Shown piece after piece: positions 46,251 to 58,419 of a stretch of DNA of 64,000 bases. Every line of letters begins with the position of its first letter. Position 1 is the stretch's first letter. The stretch comes from Musa acuminata AAA Group (lineage: Eukaryota > Streptophyta > Magnoliopsida > Zingiberales > Musaceae), in assembly GCF_036884655.1 (NCBI RefSeq), contig NC_088338.1, positions 62,001 to 126,000 of the forward strand, read 5' to 3'. The notes under the pieces were generated by a model. It worked only from the letters and a program-made list of their open reading frames with translations, did no database searches and was not told the origin of the DNA. A program made the translations under genes and the position numbers.

Positions 46251-49200
46251 ATGGAAGATGAGGCGGAGGCCGCTGCTCCATCGCCCTCTTCGAAGCGTCT
46301 CGCTCTCAAGAACTCTATCCAGACCAACTTCGGCGACGACTACGTCTTCCAGATCGCTGCCAAGTACCACCCGCACCCTCCTTCTTCGTATCTTGCCGTT
46401 CTCGATCGTTTCTCTCGCCCAGGGTTTTGTTGGTCGGCCCTCCTCTCGCATGGCGTGTCGATATTGAATTATTTTCGTTTCTTTTTTCTTTTTGTGTTCG
46501 GAGGACAAATTATCGTTATGTTTCTCTCTGGAATGCGGTCGTGGGGCGGTCCCTCTTCGTTATGATCTCCAGCTCCGAGGCTTGGTTAGGATTTGGGACG
46601 CAATTTGCAGGCGCAAATTGAGCCAGTGTATCGGGTTATGTTGCCTTAGGTTGAATATATGAAAAGGAAGAAATCCACATGATTGCCTAAAAGAATTTGC
46701 AACCTTTTGTTTTCTTGTACGTGGTAGACCGACCAGAAGTCCATTACAATCCAGAATTCGGTAGTTTAGGTAAAGATGGAAGCAATGGAAGATGCTAGGA
46801 ACGATTTGCTTTCTCCAAAATTGATATGTTCTTGTTCCACCTTTACGCAATTTGAGTGTACCAAATTTACCGATGTATATATGGACATATGACACAGATT
46901 CTGCTGTTTTACTCCATAGACACATATATACATATGTAAGTATATATGGATTTATTACTTTATTTGATGACTTGTAAGAACTAGAGAGTTTGTTTACTGT
47001 TGCTCTGTTGCAAGACCGTTACTACCTCTGTGTTGGATTACATCTATGAATTGTTAAATAAAATTTGTGTACTCTGCATTGTTTATTGGCGAACCAGAAT
47101 TAATGATATCTTTTAACATGTATCGTTTTGCAAATTCTCGCTTGGAAATTGGGTTTTGTAGGGTTGGTTGACATTCATCTTGTGTTTCTCCAATGACTAT
47201 TTTTGCTTATATTTTTTCTTCTTTGAATTTGTTTGTGACAAATGCAAGCCAGGAGATCTCAAATTTGGCTGTGTCCTTGTCTACAAATACAATCAAACTT
47301 TACTCTCCAATAACTGGACAGTATTTTGGTGAGTGTAGAGGCCACAGTGGTACAATCCATGAAATTTCTTTTCCAGAACCATTGTCACCACAGGCAATTT
47401 GTTCTTGTTCATCTGATGGCACTATTAGAACATGGGATATCAGGACATTCAATCAGGTATGATTGCTTCAACTCTCTTAAAATTAGAATCTATTTCGTAT
47501 ATAGTTGCAAACATTCTCTATGTTGGTCAACATTATACCACATTGATATTTGTTTATATCACAATATGGCAAGTGTAACTTTCTAAAAGTCTTTTCTCTA
47601 TTAATTAACAAGTATATATTTTGCTTTTCATGTCTTAAACTATTATTACCCAAATTACTTTGTACAAAGATCATGAAATCAACTGATAGTGGACTTGTTT
47701 ATAGGTAATTTCTATGATTGTCCACTTTGGCCATCATTTCCTCGCGAATGTTTCTGTTATCACACCATGCTTGTATCTTTGTGCACATTTGTTTTTCTAT
47801 TTAAAAATTCCAACAGTACATACTAATTTCGTTACATTTCAGAATTTTCTGATTGAGTTGTCAGTGTATCTTGAATGACACTGCAAACAAATTTAGATAA
47901 TCTGTTTCTCTGTTTCTTTTAGATTGTCTGTTTCTTTAATTGGGTGCTTGTGACCTAGGTTTCTCTGTTAAGAGCTAATTCCTCTCAAGAAATATATAGC
48001 TTTTGCTATGGTGGATCAAGTGGTAACCTACTTGTTGGTGGATGCAATGCTCAGGTACTAATTTTCAGCGTATGCTCTTAGTTGAGATGTTTATTATATG
48101 CAAAATTTACATCTAATATGAGCCAAGTTATTATATGTAGTTCTATGATACACTTGTATGATTGGCTATGTATAATTTTAAGTCACGTGCCATATGATGT
48201 CCGTCTTTCTGGTTTTCCCATGCCCATGGAGATACACTAGCGACAAGAAGTAACTTCAATGTGGTAAGTTTCGAGCTAGAGCTATCAAGCATAATTACAA
48301 AATAAAATTTGACAGATTGTTGTCAGTCATGGCTGATGTCATCATATTTCTACTAAATGTTCATTAAAAAAATTGACTCACCACTAGAAAATCATAGTTG
48401 GCATACTACTATTCTGCAAATGTGTCCAAAACAAGTTGAGTTATAGATCTAACTTGCTAAAATGTGGAAGAAGTTTGGATCCAACTGATTATTTGTTAAT
48501 TAAAGTCTCTGTTGTCTCATTGTTTCATGCATACTGGCATCTGTTTTTGAACTGTTAATGTGTTGATATAAGAAATGGCCTACATCGGTTAACATTCCCA
48601 TCAACAATGGCATAAAAATTAATTAGATGAAGCAGTTGAGAGAAGCTTCAGTGATGATATTTATGGTAATTGGTTTCTGTTGTACAGAATTCATGCTCTT
48701 GGTGTAATTGATTAATAAAACTGAATAATTCTTTTTCTAGTTTTATCACTTTAATCTATCTGATTTTGCTATCAATGGTTTGTTAGATGGTTTTGTCAAA
48801 CTTGTAACTTCTTTCCTTTTTTTTCCTTACAGATATACTTTTGGGATTGGAGAAATGGAAAGCAGGTTGCTTGCTTGGAGGAATCCCATATGGAAGATGT
48901 GACACAAGTATGCTTTCATATCTTTATTGAATAAAAGAGAATGAATTGGCAGTTGTAATGTTCGAAAATTTGTTCATATCTTGGTAGCATGTTCAATTAT
49001 AAAAAAATGCAAGAACATTTTTGAAGTTGAAATGTTAAAGGTATTCTTGTTTTAACTTATCATTTCTTAGGTTCAGGTAATCTTGAGTTACCTTGTTGGT
49101 GCCTATGCTTTATTTGGGCTAAGCATCAGCAGCTTTGTGCATACTTCCAATATGTGTGGCTTTGTGGTCCTCGACAAAAGCTTAACCCATTAAAATTCCT

Positions 49201-52200
49201 TGTCTGACAGGGTCAGCTGTGTCATCTCATTTCTTAACGAAGCATACTTCACATTTTGGCCATTAAAAGTCTATTTGGTAGGTCTTAGGTGCAATGTATA
49301 AGTTGGCAGTTTCACTAGCAGGTCCAGTGAACAATTAGATACTGACCGCTCTGTTTAGTTCACTTATAACATGACATACTGTTCACTTGAGGCTTTTTTC
49401 TTGAGATGTAACATTGCCTTGCAAGAGAAACCTTCCACTAGGTTAGTCAGATTTCATTCAACAGCTATCTGGAGGAGGGCTTGGCAGTGATGAATGAGGT
49501 TATATATATGTGTATACATATTGGCTTCTTCTTCATAAATTGGAAACTGCCTTGTTGTTGGTATGCTACCATGTCATACCACTCTGACATCAGGTATCAG
49601 TCAGAGTGATCCCATGCCAGATGAAACATAAATCACTTGTTGAAATTAATGTGGTGTATCTTTCAGGATGCATCAAGATTTAGTCCATTCGGAGTGGTTG
49701 AAATGGCAAGGACAGGAATCAAAGTTAAAGATAACTCCAAGAATGTTTCTTTTTCATATGACATTAAAATGAGAAATTTGGAATAATTGCCATTTTTCAA
49801 TATGGAGCACAACAAACCGTAAAGCACATCATGTCACAATCCTGTAAAACTCCGAGAATGTTACTTTTTCATTTGACACTAAAATAAGAAATTTGGAATA
49901 ATTACCATTTTCAATATGGAGTACAACAAACCATAAAACACTTCCTGTCACAATCCCGTAAATTAAGTAATAGCTCTTTTTTTTCAACTTCTCACTTGAG
50001 TTAAATTTATGTTTTGGTGCACCTGACTGCAGAGAGACTCAAGATATCTTTTCCTACCAGCACAACCTTTTTTTAGCTTTTATAAGATATATTATTTTGA
50101 ACAAATTATTATCTTGATGAATGCTGATGCCTATCTTTGCCTCATATGCAAATATTGAACAACTTATCTTGGACTTCCTTACTATGATTTAGTATGTTAT
50201 AGAACCATGATTTTGATGTTGTTTAGTAGCAGTAGCTTGTTGTACCATTCTGACCATGTGCTTAAGCACTTGATCAGCAGAGTCTTGCATCAGCCCATGG
50301 CTATGCATACTACCACTGGTTTGTTAAGACTGGAACACCAACAAGTATTGTGCACCTTGCTTGGTTATGATTAGTCACGCTGGCAGAGTGGCCACTTCTT
50401 CATGCTTATTGGGTGTGCACTCTTTGATATTCTTTCTCTTGCTTTCTCCAACAGAGTTCATAATTCAATTTGGTGTCCTAATTCACTCTTTTTTTTTTGT
50501 GAATTTAGGTACGATTTGTTCCGAATCAGCAAAACAAGCTCATTTCCGCTTCAGTTGATGGTTTGTTGTGTCTCTTCGACACCAGTGGACATATTGACGA
50601 TGATGATCATTTGGAATCTGTAAGTTGTGGTGTCAGTTCAGCATTACCTATAGATGCAAAAAAGTCAATTGTCCATATAAATTTACAAATGCATTACTAT
50701 GTGCCAGACCTTTATGTTGTACAGTATTAAAGATTTTTTTTCCTTTTTGATTTACAATAAGTATTTGAATTCTCCAAATAAGTGATTTTGAATGGAAGCT
50801 TCACTTGATTTTTACCTGTAATGCAATCTTAGACTGAATGGATAACCATGAACCACCTGATGCAACCAGTGATGGTTCAATCTCTATACTCTGTGGAAAA
50901 ATTTCTTTGCCAACACCGTTATGAGATTCTTGTTCTCGAGAGACTTAAGGGCTTTGCTAATATTGATCGTTAGAAAACTTTTGTTTTTTTCAATGTTAAC
51001 TGTCCATGTTTCCACTTTTCTTTTTCTCCTGTTCAATTCATAAGTAGTATTCACTTAGTTTCATGGACTGGAGGTAGCTGAATTTGTGGGTCATACTTGG
51101 ACCTGTATTGCAAAGATATAAGAAGGTGACTGCTAACATTGCTGTATATTCAAATTCTAGCAGTATAAGCACTTACTAACCTTATCTATAATGAGGTGTG
51201 CTAACTGTTTGCCTTCTAGTTCTTCTTTAATTATGCATTCTTTTTAATTTTTTTAGGTGTGGAGGTGCAATGGGGTTGTTTTAATGGATAAGTGTGATTA
51301 GTATTAGCTAATACAATAGTAGCATTCATTGTTCCTACAAAATGACTTGGAAGTTAATTGATAGACATTTTTCCTAAAAATTTGCAATTGTTTTTTTATT
51401 GAAAGCTTAGGCTACAAAAACAAGTTTTAGTGGTTCTTGTTCCTTTTCCTATTTATTATATCTTCATTTTCTTTTACATTTCAATACTAGCAATTTTCTA
51501 TTTACAACTGGTGAAGTCATTTTGGTTTTCTTGGTTCATATCATCAGAATATGTGTTTTTGTTGTTTCTAGCTCTCTTCATAATAATAAATGCATAAATG
51601 GATCTTTGACTACTTTATTTACTATGAGCTCTCAAATCAGAGGGTACTACAGTCCTTAAAGTTCACGATGGACAGTTTATTAATACCCTTCAATTAGTGT
51701 TGATAGCATCTTATAGGTGGCTTCCTTTAGATGTTTATGTTAACCTGACAAGTGAAATTCTTAAAGGAGATAAATATGGAATGGATACTAGGTAAACTGG
51801 GAAGATGTTAAATTTGCTAGTCTCTGGAGAAAATGGAGTTCTCATCTTTAGGTCCAGGTAAAATGAACTGCAACTTACTGAGTTCCACAGGGGCACTTGC
51901 AAAGAAAATATTTCTTTATTAGGAGAAGATGAATCCTGATGAAATAACTCGTCTCATTTGGAGAAGTTACCGGAGGATGTGATGCATTTGTTTTGCTACC
52001 TTTCTTTCCATCAATGGAAGGTCCAATGCTTTTGATTTAGTGATTTCTCTTCTCATTATCGAGGTATTTGTAATGTAGCCCTTGTGGATTTTTAGTATAG
52101 TTTGGCTTCAATAACTTGTGGGTTGCTAAATATGTCAAGGATATGTGAAAGTTATAAGAGTAACTTCTTTGTTTACAATTTTTTTTTTATTGCATACTTG

Positions 52201-55200
52201 TTAAATAATGACATTTTAAGACAATTGTCATTGGTGTTTAGTTTGGAACCTTAATACCTTTCCTTGGTTGGTTCATTTGGTTCATTTATAGTGAAATAAT
52301 ACTTCTTTTTTGTTCTATATTGGATCTTGATTCAGCTATTGATATACATTGTTTTCTTGCTTGATTATACAACAACAATAATAATAAAACCATAAGTCTC
52401 AACTATTTGAGGTTAGGTATATTGGTCTTTTGTCGCCATTGAGATATGTGAAACGTCATATGTTTAGTTAAGTTTATAGTACTTAAAATTGTGTATATAG
52501 TTTCTATTAAATTCTTTTTAGGTCTTCCTTTGCCTCTCTTTGTGTCACTAATATTTATTATTTCACCTCTTCTAACTATCATATCGAGAGGTCTCCTTAG
52601 TATATGCTCATACCATCTTAAACGATTATCACTCATTTTATCTTCTATCGAAACAATACCTAATTGTTCACGAATAAAAATATTTTTTTTTCTTGTCTTT
52701 CCTAATAACTCCACACATCCATCTCAATATTCTTATCTTGGCAACATAAACTTTTTGTATATATTTTTTGTTCACTGTCCAACACTCATATCCATAAAGC
52801 ATTATTGGACAACATACTAATATACAATTTTTTATATATATTGCATATGTTTTCCTTCTTGAATATATACTCCTTTTTCTAATACTAATAACCACACAAC
52901 AAGTATTCTATAAATATTAATTATGGTAAGGTAGTTTGACACAACTGCAGACAAATGCTTTGCAGTTAAAGCATGGGAGATACTTAGTCCTAGATTTTTA
53001 CTGCTGTTTCAGGTGATGAACGTGGAAACTTCTATTGCAAAAATAGGTTTCTTTGGAAGGATGAATCAAAAGTTTTGGTGTTTGACACATATTGAGACGT
53101 TGAGGTAATATATCTGTTGCTGTATATTTGTTATTAACTATGAAGCAGAATCACAAAGCTTGCAATCTCCATGTTAGAACATGCTAGGTAATCCAAAACA
53201 TTCTTCTCATCTATACTAGTCTATTTTGATATGAGATATTCATTGTGGTGCACATACTCTTTCAAGGCCATTGGACATTAAATACTAGCTACAACTAAAA
53301 TGTGTGTAGCCTTGGATTTTTGACTCACTAGCAATGTGAATAATCTCTCTAATTGTGTGAACGGTTGTCATGCTTCTCATAAGTTGCATATATGATGATC
53401 ATAAATTGTATAAATTGCACAAAATATCTCTTTGTATATAGATGATAGTGGTATATAAAATTTACATTAATCTATTAATCGTCATGTACCAACCATATTG
53501 TCTTACTTTAAAATTTTAATTATTGGTATATTCATACAGTATCATGTCTGTCCATTCTTCATAGGTCACCAATAATTGCATTCTTTGATGATTTTATTCA
53601 TTTCTTAAAGTTACAGAATTGATATACGAAGTTTCTTTCTCATTGTTTGATAGAGTCAGCTTTGAGTTTGTCAGTTTTTTATTCTTATACTGCCAAATCT
53701 GGGCTTCATATACTTTTGGAACTATTTTTCTATTCCTGAAAATCGATGTCTGCTTCACCTGATAGAACTATGATTTACTATTTCCTATCTATTTGTGGCG
53801 TCATCTTGTTTGTCTTTTTTGTTGGATGGTTTTTTTTGTTCCCTATTGTATAACTATTTTGGAATGCTCAAGCATTCACACAGGCTGTTTGACCATGGTA
53901 GGTGTCATTCAAAAAGTAGCACTCTATGTATCTGTCTGGGAACTTTGGTTTATATTCTAATAAGTCAATTGCCCTTATTCGAGTAGTTGTAGCCAGTGAT
54001 TTAAACAGGCGCTTGCCTAGGTACACTCGAGCAAGGTGAGGCGAGGCCCGAGCGTCTTGTTGAAGGGCCAGGTGACACGCTTCAAAGAGATGCCGCCTGG
54101 GTGCTCGCCCAAGACCAGGCGTCGGGCGCTTTGTCACGGTCAAGCACCCGGTTCAATTAAGCGAACCGAACCAGACTTTTAAATTTGGTTCGGTTAAATA
54201 ACGTAGTTTCTTATCTCAAAAGCCACCCTTCATGCCCATGTGACCCTAAGGAACCCTAGCGTTACTTCTGCTTCCGTTGTCGACGCTTTCTGCCGCTCCC
54301 TCCGCCACAGATGCGGCGGACCGAGCCTTCATCTATCGCCGACGGACGAGTCCGACTGCTCCCCTAGCTTCCTTTCGTTGTTGCTCCTTGTGCAGTTTCT
54401 TCCACTATTGAGGGAGTGGACCGTAGGTTCCTTCGTCACTGATGGACGTCCTCTGGAGCTTCTGCTGCTACTGTTCACAGCTTCTGCCGTTGCCGCTGCC
54501 CGCAGCTTTTGCCGCTGTCACTACTGCTGTCTGCAGCTTCCGTCACTACTACTGTTGCCATTCACAGCTTTCGTCGCTACCATTGTTGTCGTTCGCAACG
54601 TTACCGCAACAATCTTAAACTAATCCTCTATTACTGTTAACATTTTTTCTCCCCTCTAATTACTGTTAACAATATGTAATATACTGTTAACAGTATATTC
54701 TTAAATATTATATTTTTATTTAAATAATTATATTTTTATTATATTATATAATTTTTTTATATTTTAATATTTTAGAGTGCCTTGGGTGTTTTGGGATCTT
54801 GGCGCCTAGCGCTTTTTAAATCACTTATTATAACTAAATATCACATGATTACAAAATGTACCTTCACTGTATATATGTCTATATGTTTTCAGTGACACTG
54901 TATTGATGCAAAAATGCATAGAATTGATGCTATAAAACGGCTGCAGTGATACTTTAAATATCACTGCAGCCCTTTTTTTCACTCGACCTGAGTCTTGCTT
55001 CTTTGGTCTTACTGTAATATGATATATTGCTTATTATGGTATCTGAAAGAATGTATTGTTCTGTTGGATGCTTTGCAGCATCTGGGATTTGAAAGACACA
55101 AGAAGAGAAGTCAATTTTGAAGATGCTCGGTCATTGGCTTCGGAGAAATGGAATTTGGATCATGTAGGTTTATATGCTTGTACTAATTTCTTGTGATCTA

Positions 55201-55753
55201 TAGTAAATAAGATTTGATAAAATTTTTATTTTGGGAAAAGAATAAGTTTGATTACTTTTTTTAAAGGTAAATTGCTCATCGACAAAGTAATCTATCTTTA
55301 CCTAGTATGATCTTTAGAAGTCCGACTTTAATTGTTCATCTGCGTACTACTATGAATTTCTATGTGTCATGCACATTTTTTTTTCTTTTGCAGATCGATT
55401 ACTTTGTTGATTGCCATTACTCTGATATTGATGACCGACTATGGGTGATTGGTGGCACGACGTCTGGCACGCTCGGCTACTTCCCAATTAGCCCTGATCA
55501 TGCAGGAACCATCGATTTCGCTGAAGCTATTCTCGAAGGTGGCCATGCAGGGGTTGTGAGAAGTGTCTTGCCTGCTTCAAACAGTCATCGCACAATTGCA
55601 AAAAAGGGCATCTTTGGCTGGACCGGAGGCGAAGATGGCCGCCTATGTTGTTGGTTATCTGATGAATCATTGGAGGCAAAACGATCATGGATTTCAAATT
55701 CCCTTGTCATGAGGTCACACGAAGCCCGAAGCAAACGACATCATCCGTATTGA
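46251..55753 (+). CDS. GTS1: WD40 protein GTS1 (GIGANTUS1; WDR89-like)
   Basis: Homologue of Arabidopsis GTS1, a WD40 protein reported to affect germination, growth and biomass through ribosome-biogenesis partners. Eight exons keep frame: 46251-46363, 47249-47456, 47959-48054, 48833-48907, 50509-50619, 53013-53104, 55079-55163 and 55394-55753, totalling 379 residues. Diagnostic runs are LAVSLSTNTIKLYSPITGQY, CSSDGTIRTWDIRTF, YFWDWRNGKQVACLEESHM, NKLISASVDGLLCLFDTSG, FWCLTHIETLSIWDL, LWVIGGTTSGTLGYFPIS and FGWTGGEDGRLCCW, with a basic tail ending KRHHPY. The exon 2 acceptor (GCAAG|CCAGG) is the only unusual-looking one; it is chosen because it keeps the frame and family spacing. Introns carry a LINE fragment, a hAT-like element and a tandem duplication. 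Confidence 0.95.
48908..50508 (+). other. GTS1 intron 4
   Basis: AT-rich intron, GT donor and TTTAG acceptor, containing the 115-base duplication at 49733-49962. Nothing else recognised. Confidence 0.6.
49733..49962. repeat. Tandem duplication, 115-base unit, two copies
   Basis: AACTCC.AGAATGTT, AGAAATTTGGAATAATT and TATGGAG.ACAACAAACC recur 115 bases apart with scattered differences. Confidence 0.85.
52366..52900 (-). mobile_element. RTE-type LINE, 3' fragment
   Basis: Minus-strand translations show the C-terminal end of a LINE reverse transcriptase: CPIMLYGYECWTVNKKYIQK, then RILRWMCGVIRKDK. A shifted frame continues DNRLRWYEHILRRPLD and RGKGRPKKNLIETI. This arrangement is characteristic of plant RTE/BovB-like LINEs. 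The fragment ends in a TTATTATTATTGTTGTTGT run (reverse complement of 52368-52386), as expected for RTE 3' tails. It is 5'-truncated and frameshifted, in intron 5 of GTS1. Confidence 0.82.
53994..54825 (+). mobile_element. hAT-like non-autonomous element in GTS1 intron 6
   Basis: Begins CAGTGATTTAAACAGGCGCT and ends GCGCTTTTTAAATCACTT. The interior follows the element at 2810-3745: GAGGCGAGGCCCGAGCG, GGCGTCGGGCGCTT, a CTGCTGCCGCT-type tract and an AT-rich right third. Flanking octamers are GTTGTAGC and ATTATAAC, which differ by three G-to-A changes, so an 8-base target duplication is plausible. No transposase. Older than the copy at 2810 by this measure. Confidence 0.65.
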
Positions 55754-56892
55754 CACAATCCTATGAACCTACATAATTTGGTGGAAAGTATGTTCCATGT
55801 TCTATCTATAATGTTAAATTCTGTACATTAGTTATAAACTATGTTCGTAAGGATTATTATGGTGTTGGGTTGATCATGCTGTAACACGGGCAATCATCAT
55901 TTTTAACACAAACTATGCCCTTTAGCATTCTTGGTTGTCTCTCAAAGATATATTTATTTTTTGGATAATTTTCTTAAAAAGTTCTAAGTTTTTTTTTTTT
56001 TTTTTTCTTTTGAGAGTTCTTTTTTTGTTGTATTCTTGTTGTGTTTTTTATTTTATAAAATATGAGATTATCTTTAATCTTTGTCTATCTTGTTAGCCAT
56101 TGTCCACGTTGTGTTATGGCCATTGTTGTCTTGTCGTGACTATCTTTATTGTTCGGTGTCTTCGTCCCACTATGATTGCAAGGCCTCTTCGCATAGGGGT
56201 TTAGTTCCGCCATTGTGAAGCCTTACGTGAGTCTTGTCTCCTCGCAATCATCATTTGTGACATCTATAATCTCACCCTCTATCCTCGATGGTAGTTATCA
56301 TTTGTGACATCTATAATCTCACCCTCTATCCTCGATGGTAGGTGGTGGTGAAAGGTGGTCATGACGGTAAAAGTTAGGAGTAATTTTATTTTGTAAAAAA
56401 ATAAGGGATGCATTATGAAAAAAAAAATAAAAAGCGCTTCATGAGGGAAAAGTAAAATTTTGAGATTTTTTATTGAAGAATTCACCCTTATTTTTGTTGG
56501 TGTCGTTGAGAGCAACATGTCGAGCAGCAACCGCACAATTAATATAGTATTCTTCCGATACATGTTTAGAATTTTTGTGACACTACGCGGCGATATGATA
56601 GGTGTCCAGCGTCTCCAAGAAACCACCCAAGAAGGTCATTGTCACCGAGTCGGTCTTGGAAGCATATTACGATCAATCGTGTGGCAATGGTCGTCCTCCT
56701 CAGCAAGCAAGCAAGCAGATATCCTTCCCGGGTATCCTCCACCAACCAAAACCTTCGTATTTCTCGTAGCCAAATGCTTTTATCCCCTCACAAAGCATTC
56801 CTCGCTGCTCATCCTTTCCAAGCACACCACAGAGAGACTAATACGATTTCCTCTCTTGATTTCTTTCTTTCGTGTGTTCAAATGCCAAACCA
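55754..56892. other. Spacer between GTS1 and the PMI-like gene
   Basis: GTS1 3' flank, poly-T tracts, and a 47-base tandem duplication at 56251-56344. The last 250 bases probably include the promoter and leader of the next gene. A short upstream ATG frame at 56882 overlaps the main start. Confidence 0.5.
56251..56344. repeat. Tandem duplication, 47-base unit, two copies
   Basis: TCATTTGTGACATCTATAAT begins at 56251 and again at 56298, and the two units are almost identical through CTCGATGGTAG. Confidence 0.95.
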
Positions 56893-58419
56893 ATGGCTAA
56901 CAAATTAGAGCGTCAATCCATGAAGCAAGCAAAGGATCATGAGTCGATGGTACAGGAACTAGAAAAGGTGAAGCTTGAACTCAGCCGGCTGAAGCTTGAC
57001 GTCGCCTCCGCATCGGAGGCAAAGGCCGATGCCGAGAAGGAAGCTACAGCGTCGGGTCTGCGAGCCGTGTGCGTTCTTCACTCGGTGGAGGAGCTCAGAA
57101 AGAAGATAGACGAATCGGACGAAGAGCATGCGTTGGTCGAGCTTGCTCGGATCGAGGCCGAAAGGGAGCACCGAGAAATAGAAGCTCGAAGAGTCGCCGA
57201 GGCCGCAGAGTTCTCCAACAGAGTCGACGCTGCCAGGAAGACATTCGACGATCTTAACCAAGAAACCATCCACCATGAGGAACTCCAGATGAAGCTTAAC
57301 ATCACCCAATCATCCATCAGCCTGTTGCAGGCAGAACTGGAGTCGGTTCGAGCAAAGGACAAGAATAAGAAGAAGAAGAAGAAGAAGGAAGAACAAGAAA
57401 GTTCATGGCGCAGTTCCTCCTTGGATGCTGCCAAAGCCGAACTTTTGGCAGCAAAAGAAGAATTGGATTTGGTCAAGGAAGAGGGGTTTAAGTTCATGAA
57501 CTCGATGGATCTCATCAGAAAGGAGTTGGATCGGATTGCCCAAGAGACTCGTCAGCTGGAGAAACTAGAGAAGAAAGCAGAATCCAGTGTTCTTCGGCTC
57601 GACTCCAACCTTCTGAAAGCCAAGACCAAGTTGGAAGCCACGACAGTGGCTGAGGAGAGGGCTACAACCATGGGTTCCAAACTCTCCACCACACTGAACC
57701 AACTCCAAGCAGAGACAGAAGCAGCACAGAAGGAGACACAACTGATTGTCCAAGAGGCTATCGGTGTCCGAAGCCAAATCGCCAACACCGACTCGGAGAT
57801 CAGCTCAGCGGAGGAGAAACTGCAGGCGGTGGTGCAGGAGCTACGCGCGGCTAAAGCATCAGAAGCTACGGCGTTCGAGAAGCTGAAGAGTGTCACCAAG
57901 CAAACCACCACGAGGGTTAGAGCTTCCTTAACTCAATGCAGCGCCAGCATACCCATCTCCGAGACCGAGCACGACTACCTGGTGAGCAACGCAGCAGCAG
58001 CCCAAGTGGTCTCGAGTAAGAAGGTGGCAGCGGCTCAGGCATGGATGGAAGCGTTGACGGACAGAGAGAGGAACGCGCGGGTGAAGGCGGAGCTCATCGA
58101 GAAGGAGTTGCGGGAGCTCAAAGCGGTGGAAGTGCGGGAACTTCACGAGACGCAACGGTCGGTGTTTGCCAGGAGATCCTTAGAAGAGGATCTAAACCAA
58201 CTGATGAAACAGATCGAGGAAGAAGATGAACAGCTTTCGGAAGAGAAACCAAGGAAAGCCGTAATGCCAAGGTCAAGAAGCATCAAGATAAGACGGATTC
58301 CATCATCGCCGGGGACTCCTCGACAGGTTCGTTCCCCGTTGATTGTGATCAAGAAGAGGACGAAGGTGATGCCCAATCTGGTGCGGTTTCTCAGGGATGG
58401 AAGAGGCCGCAGGACGTGA
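56893..58419 (+). CDS. PMI2/PMI15-like WEB-family coiled-coil protein
   Basis: WEB-family (DUF827) proteins such as PMI2 and PMI15 act with WEB1 in light-driven chloroplast movement and actin control; cytosolic. The single exon gives 508 residues, nearly all heptad coiled coil. Family-like blocks are VLHSVEELRKKIDESDEEHA, EREHREIEARR, QAELESVRAKDK, MNSMDLIRKELDRIAQET and YLVSNAAAAQVVSSKKVAAA, with a Ser/Arg/Pro-rich basic tail (PRSRSIKIRRIPSSPGTP). A poly-Lys stretch lies near residue 160. The ATG at 56893 has a good context (CCAATGGCT); the frame is open a few codons upstream without another ATG. The usual N-terminal part (short Ser/Val-rich segment before the coiled coil) is not seen, so either an upstream exon is missed or this is a shorter member. 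PMI2 versus PMI15 not settled. Confidence 0.85.
   Translation: MANKLERQSMKQAKDHESMVQELEKVKLELSRLKLDVASASEAKADAEKEATASGLRAVCVLHSVEELRKKIDESDEEHALVELARIEAEREHREIEARRVAEAAEFSNRVDAARKTFDDLNQETIHHEELQMKLNITQSSISLLQAELESVRAKDKNKKKKKKKEEQESSWRSSSLDAAKAELLAAKEELDLVKEEGFKFMNSMDLIRKELDRIAQETRQLEKLEKKAESSVLRLDSNLLKAKTKLEATTVAEERATTMGSKLSTTLNQLQAETEAAQKETQLIVQEAIGVRSQIANTDSEISSAEEKLQAVVQELRAAKASEATAFEKLKSVTKQTTTRVRASLTQCSASIPISETEHDYLVSNAAAAQVVSSKKVAAAQAWMEALTDRERNARVKAELIEKELRELKAVEVRELHETQRSVFARRSLEEDLNQLMKQIEEEDEQLSEEKPRKAVMPRSRSIKIRRIPSSPGTPRQVRSPLIVIKKRTKVMPNLVRFLRDGRGRRT

Noticed and set aside
57078..57911. Ser-rich minus-strand frames of 119-145 codons
   Set aside because: Antisense shadows of the Lys/Glu-rich coiled-coil gene at 56893-58419.
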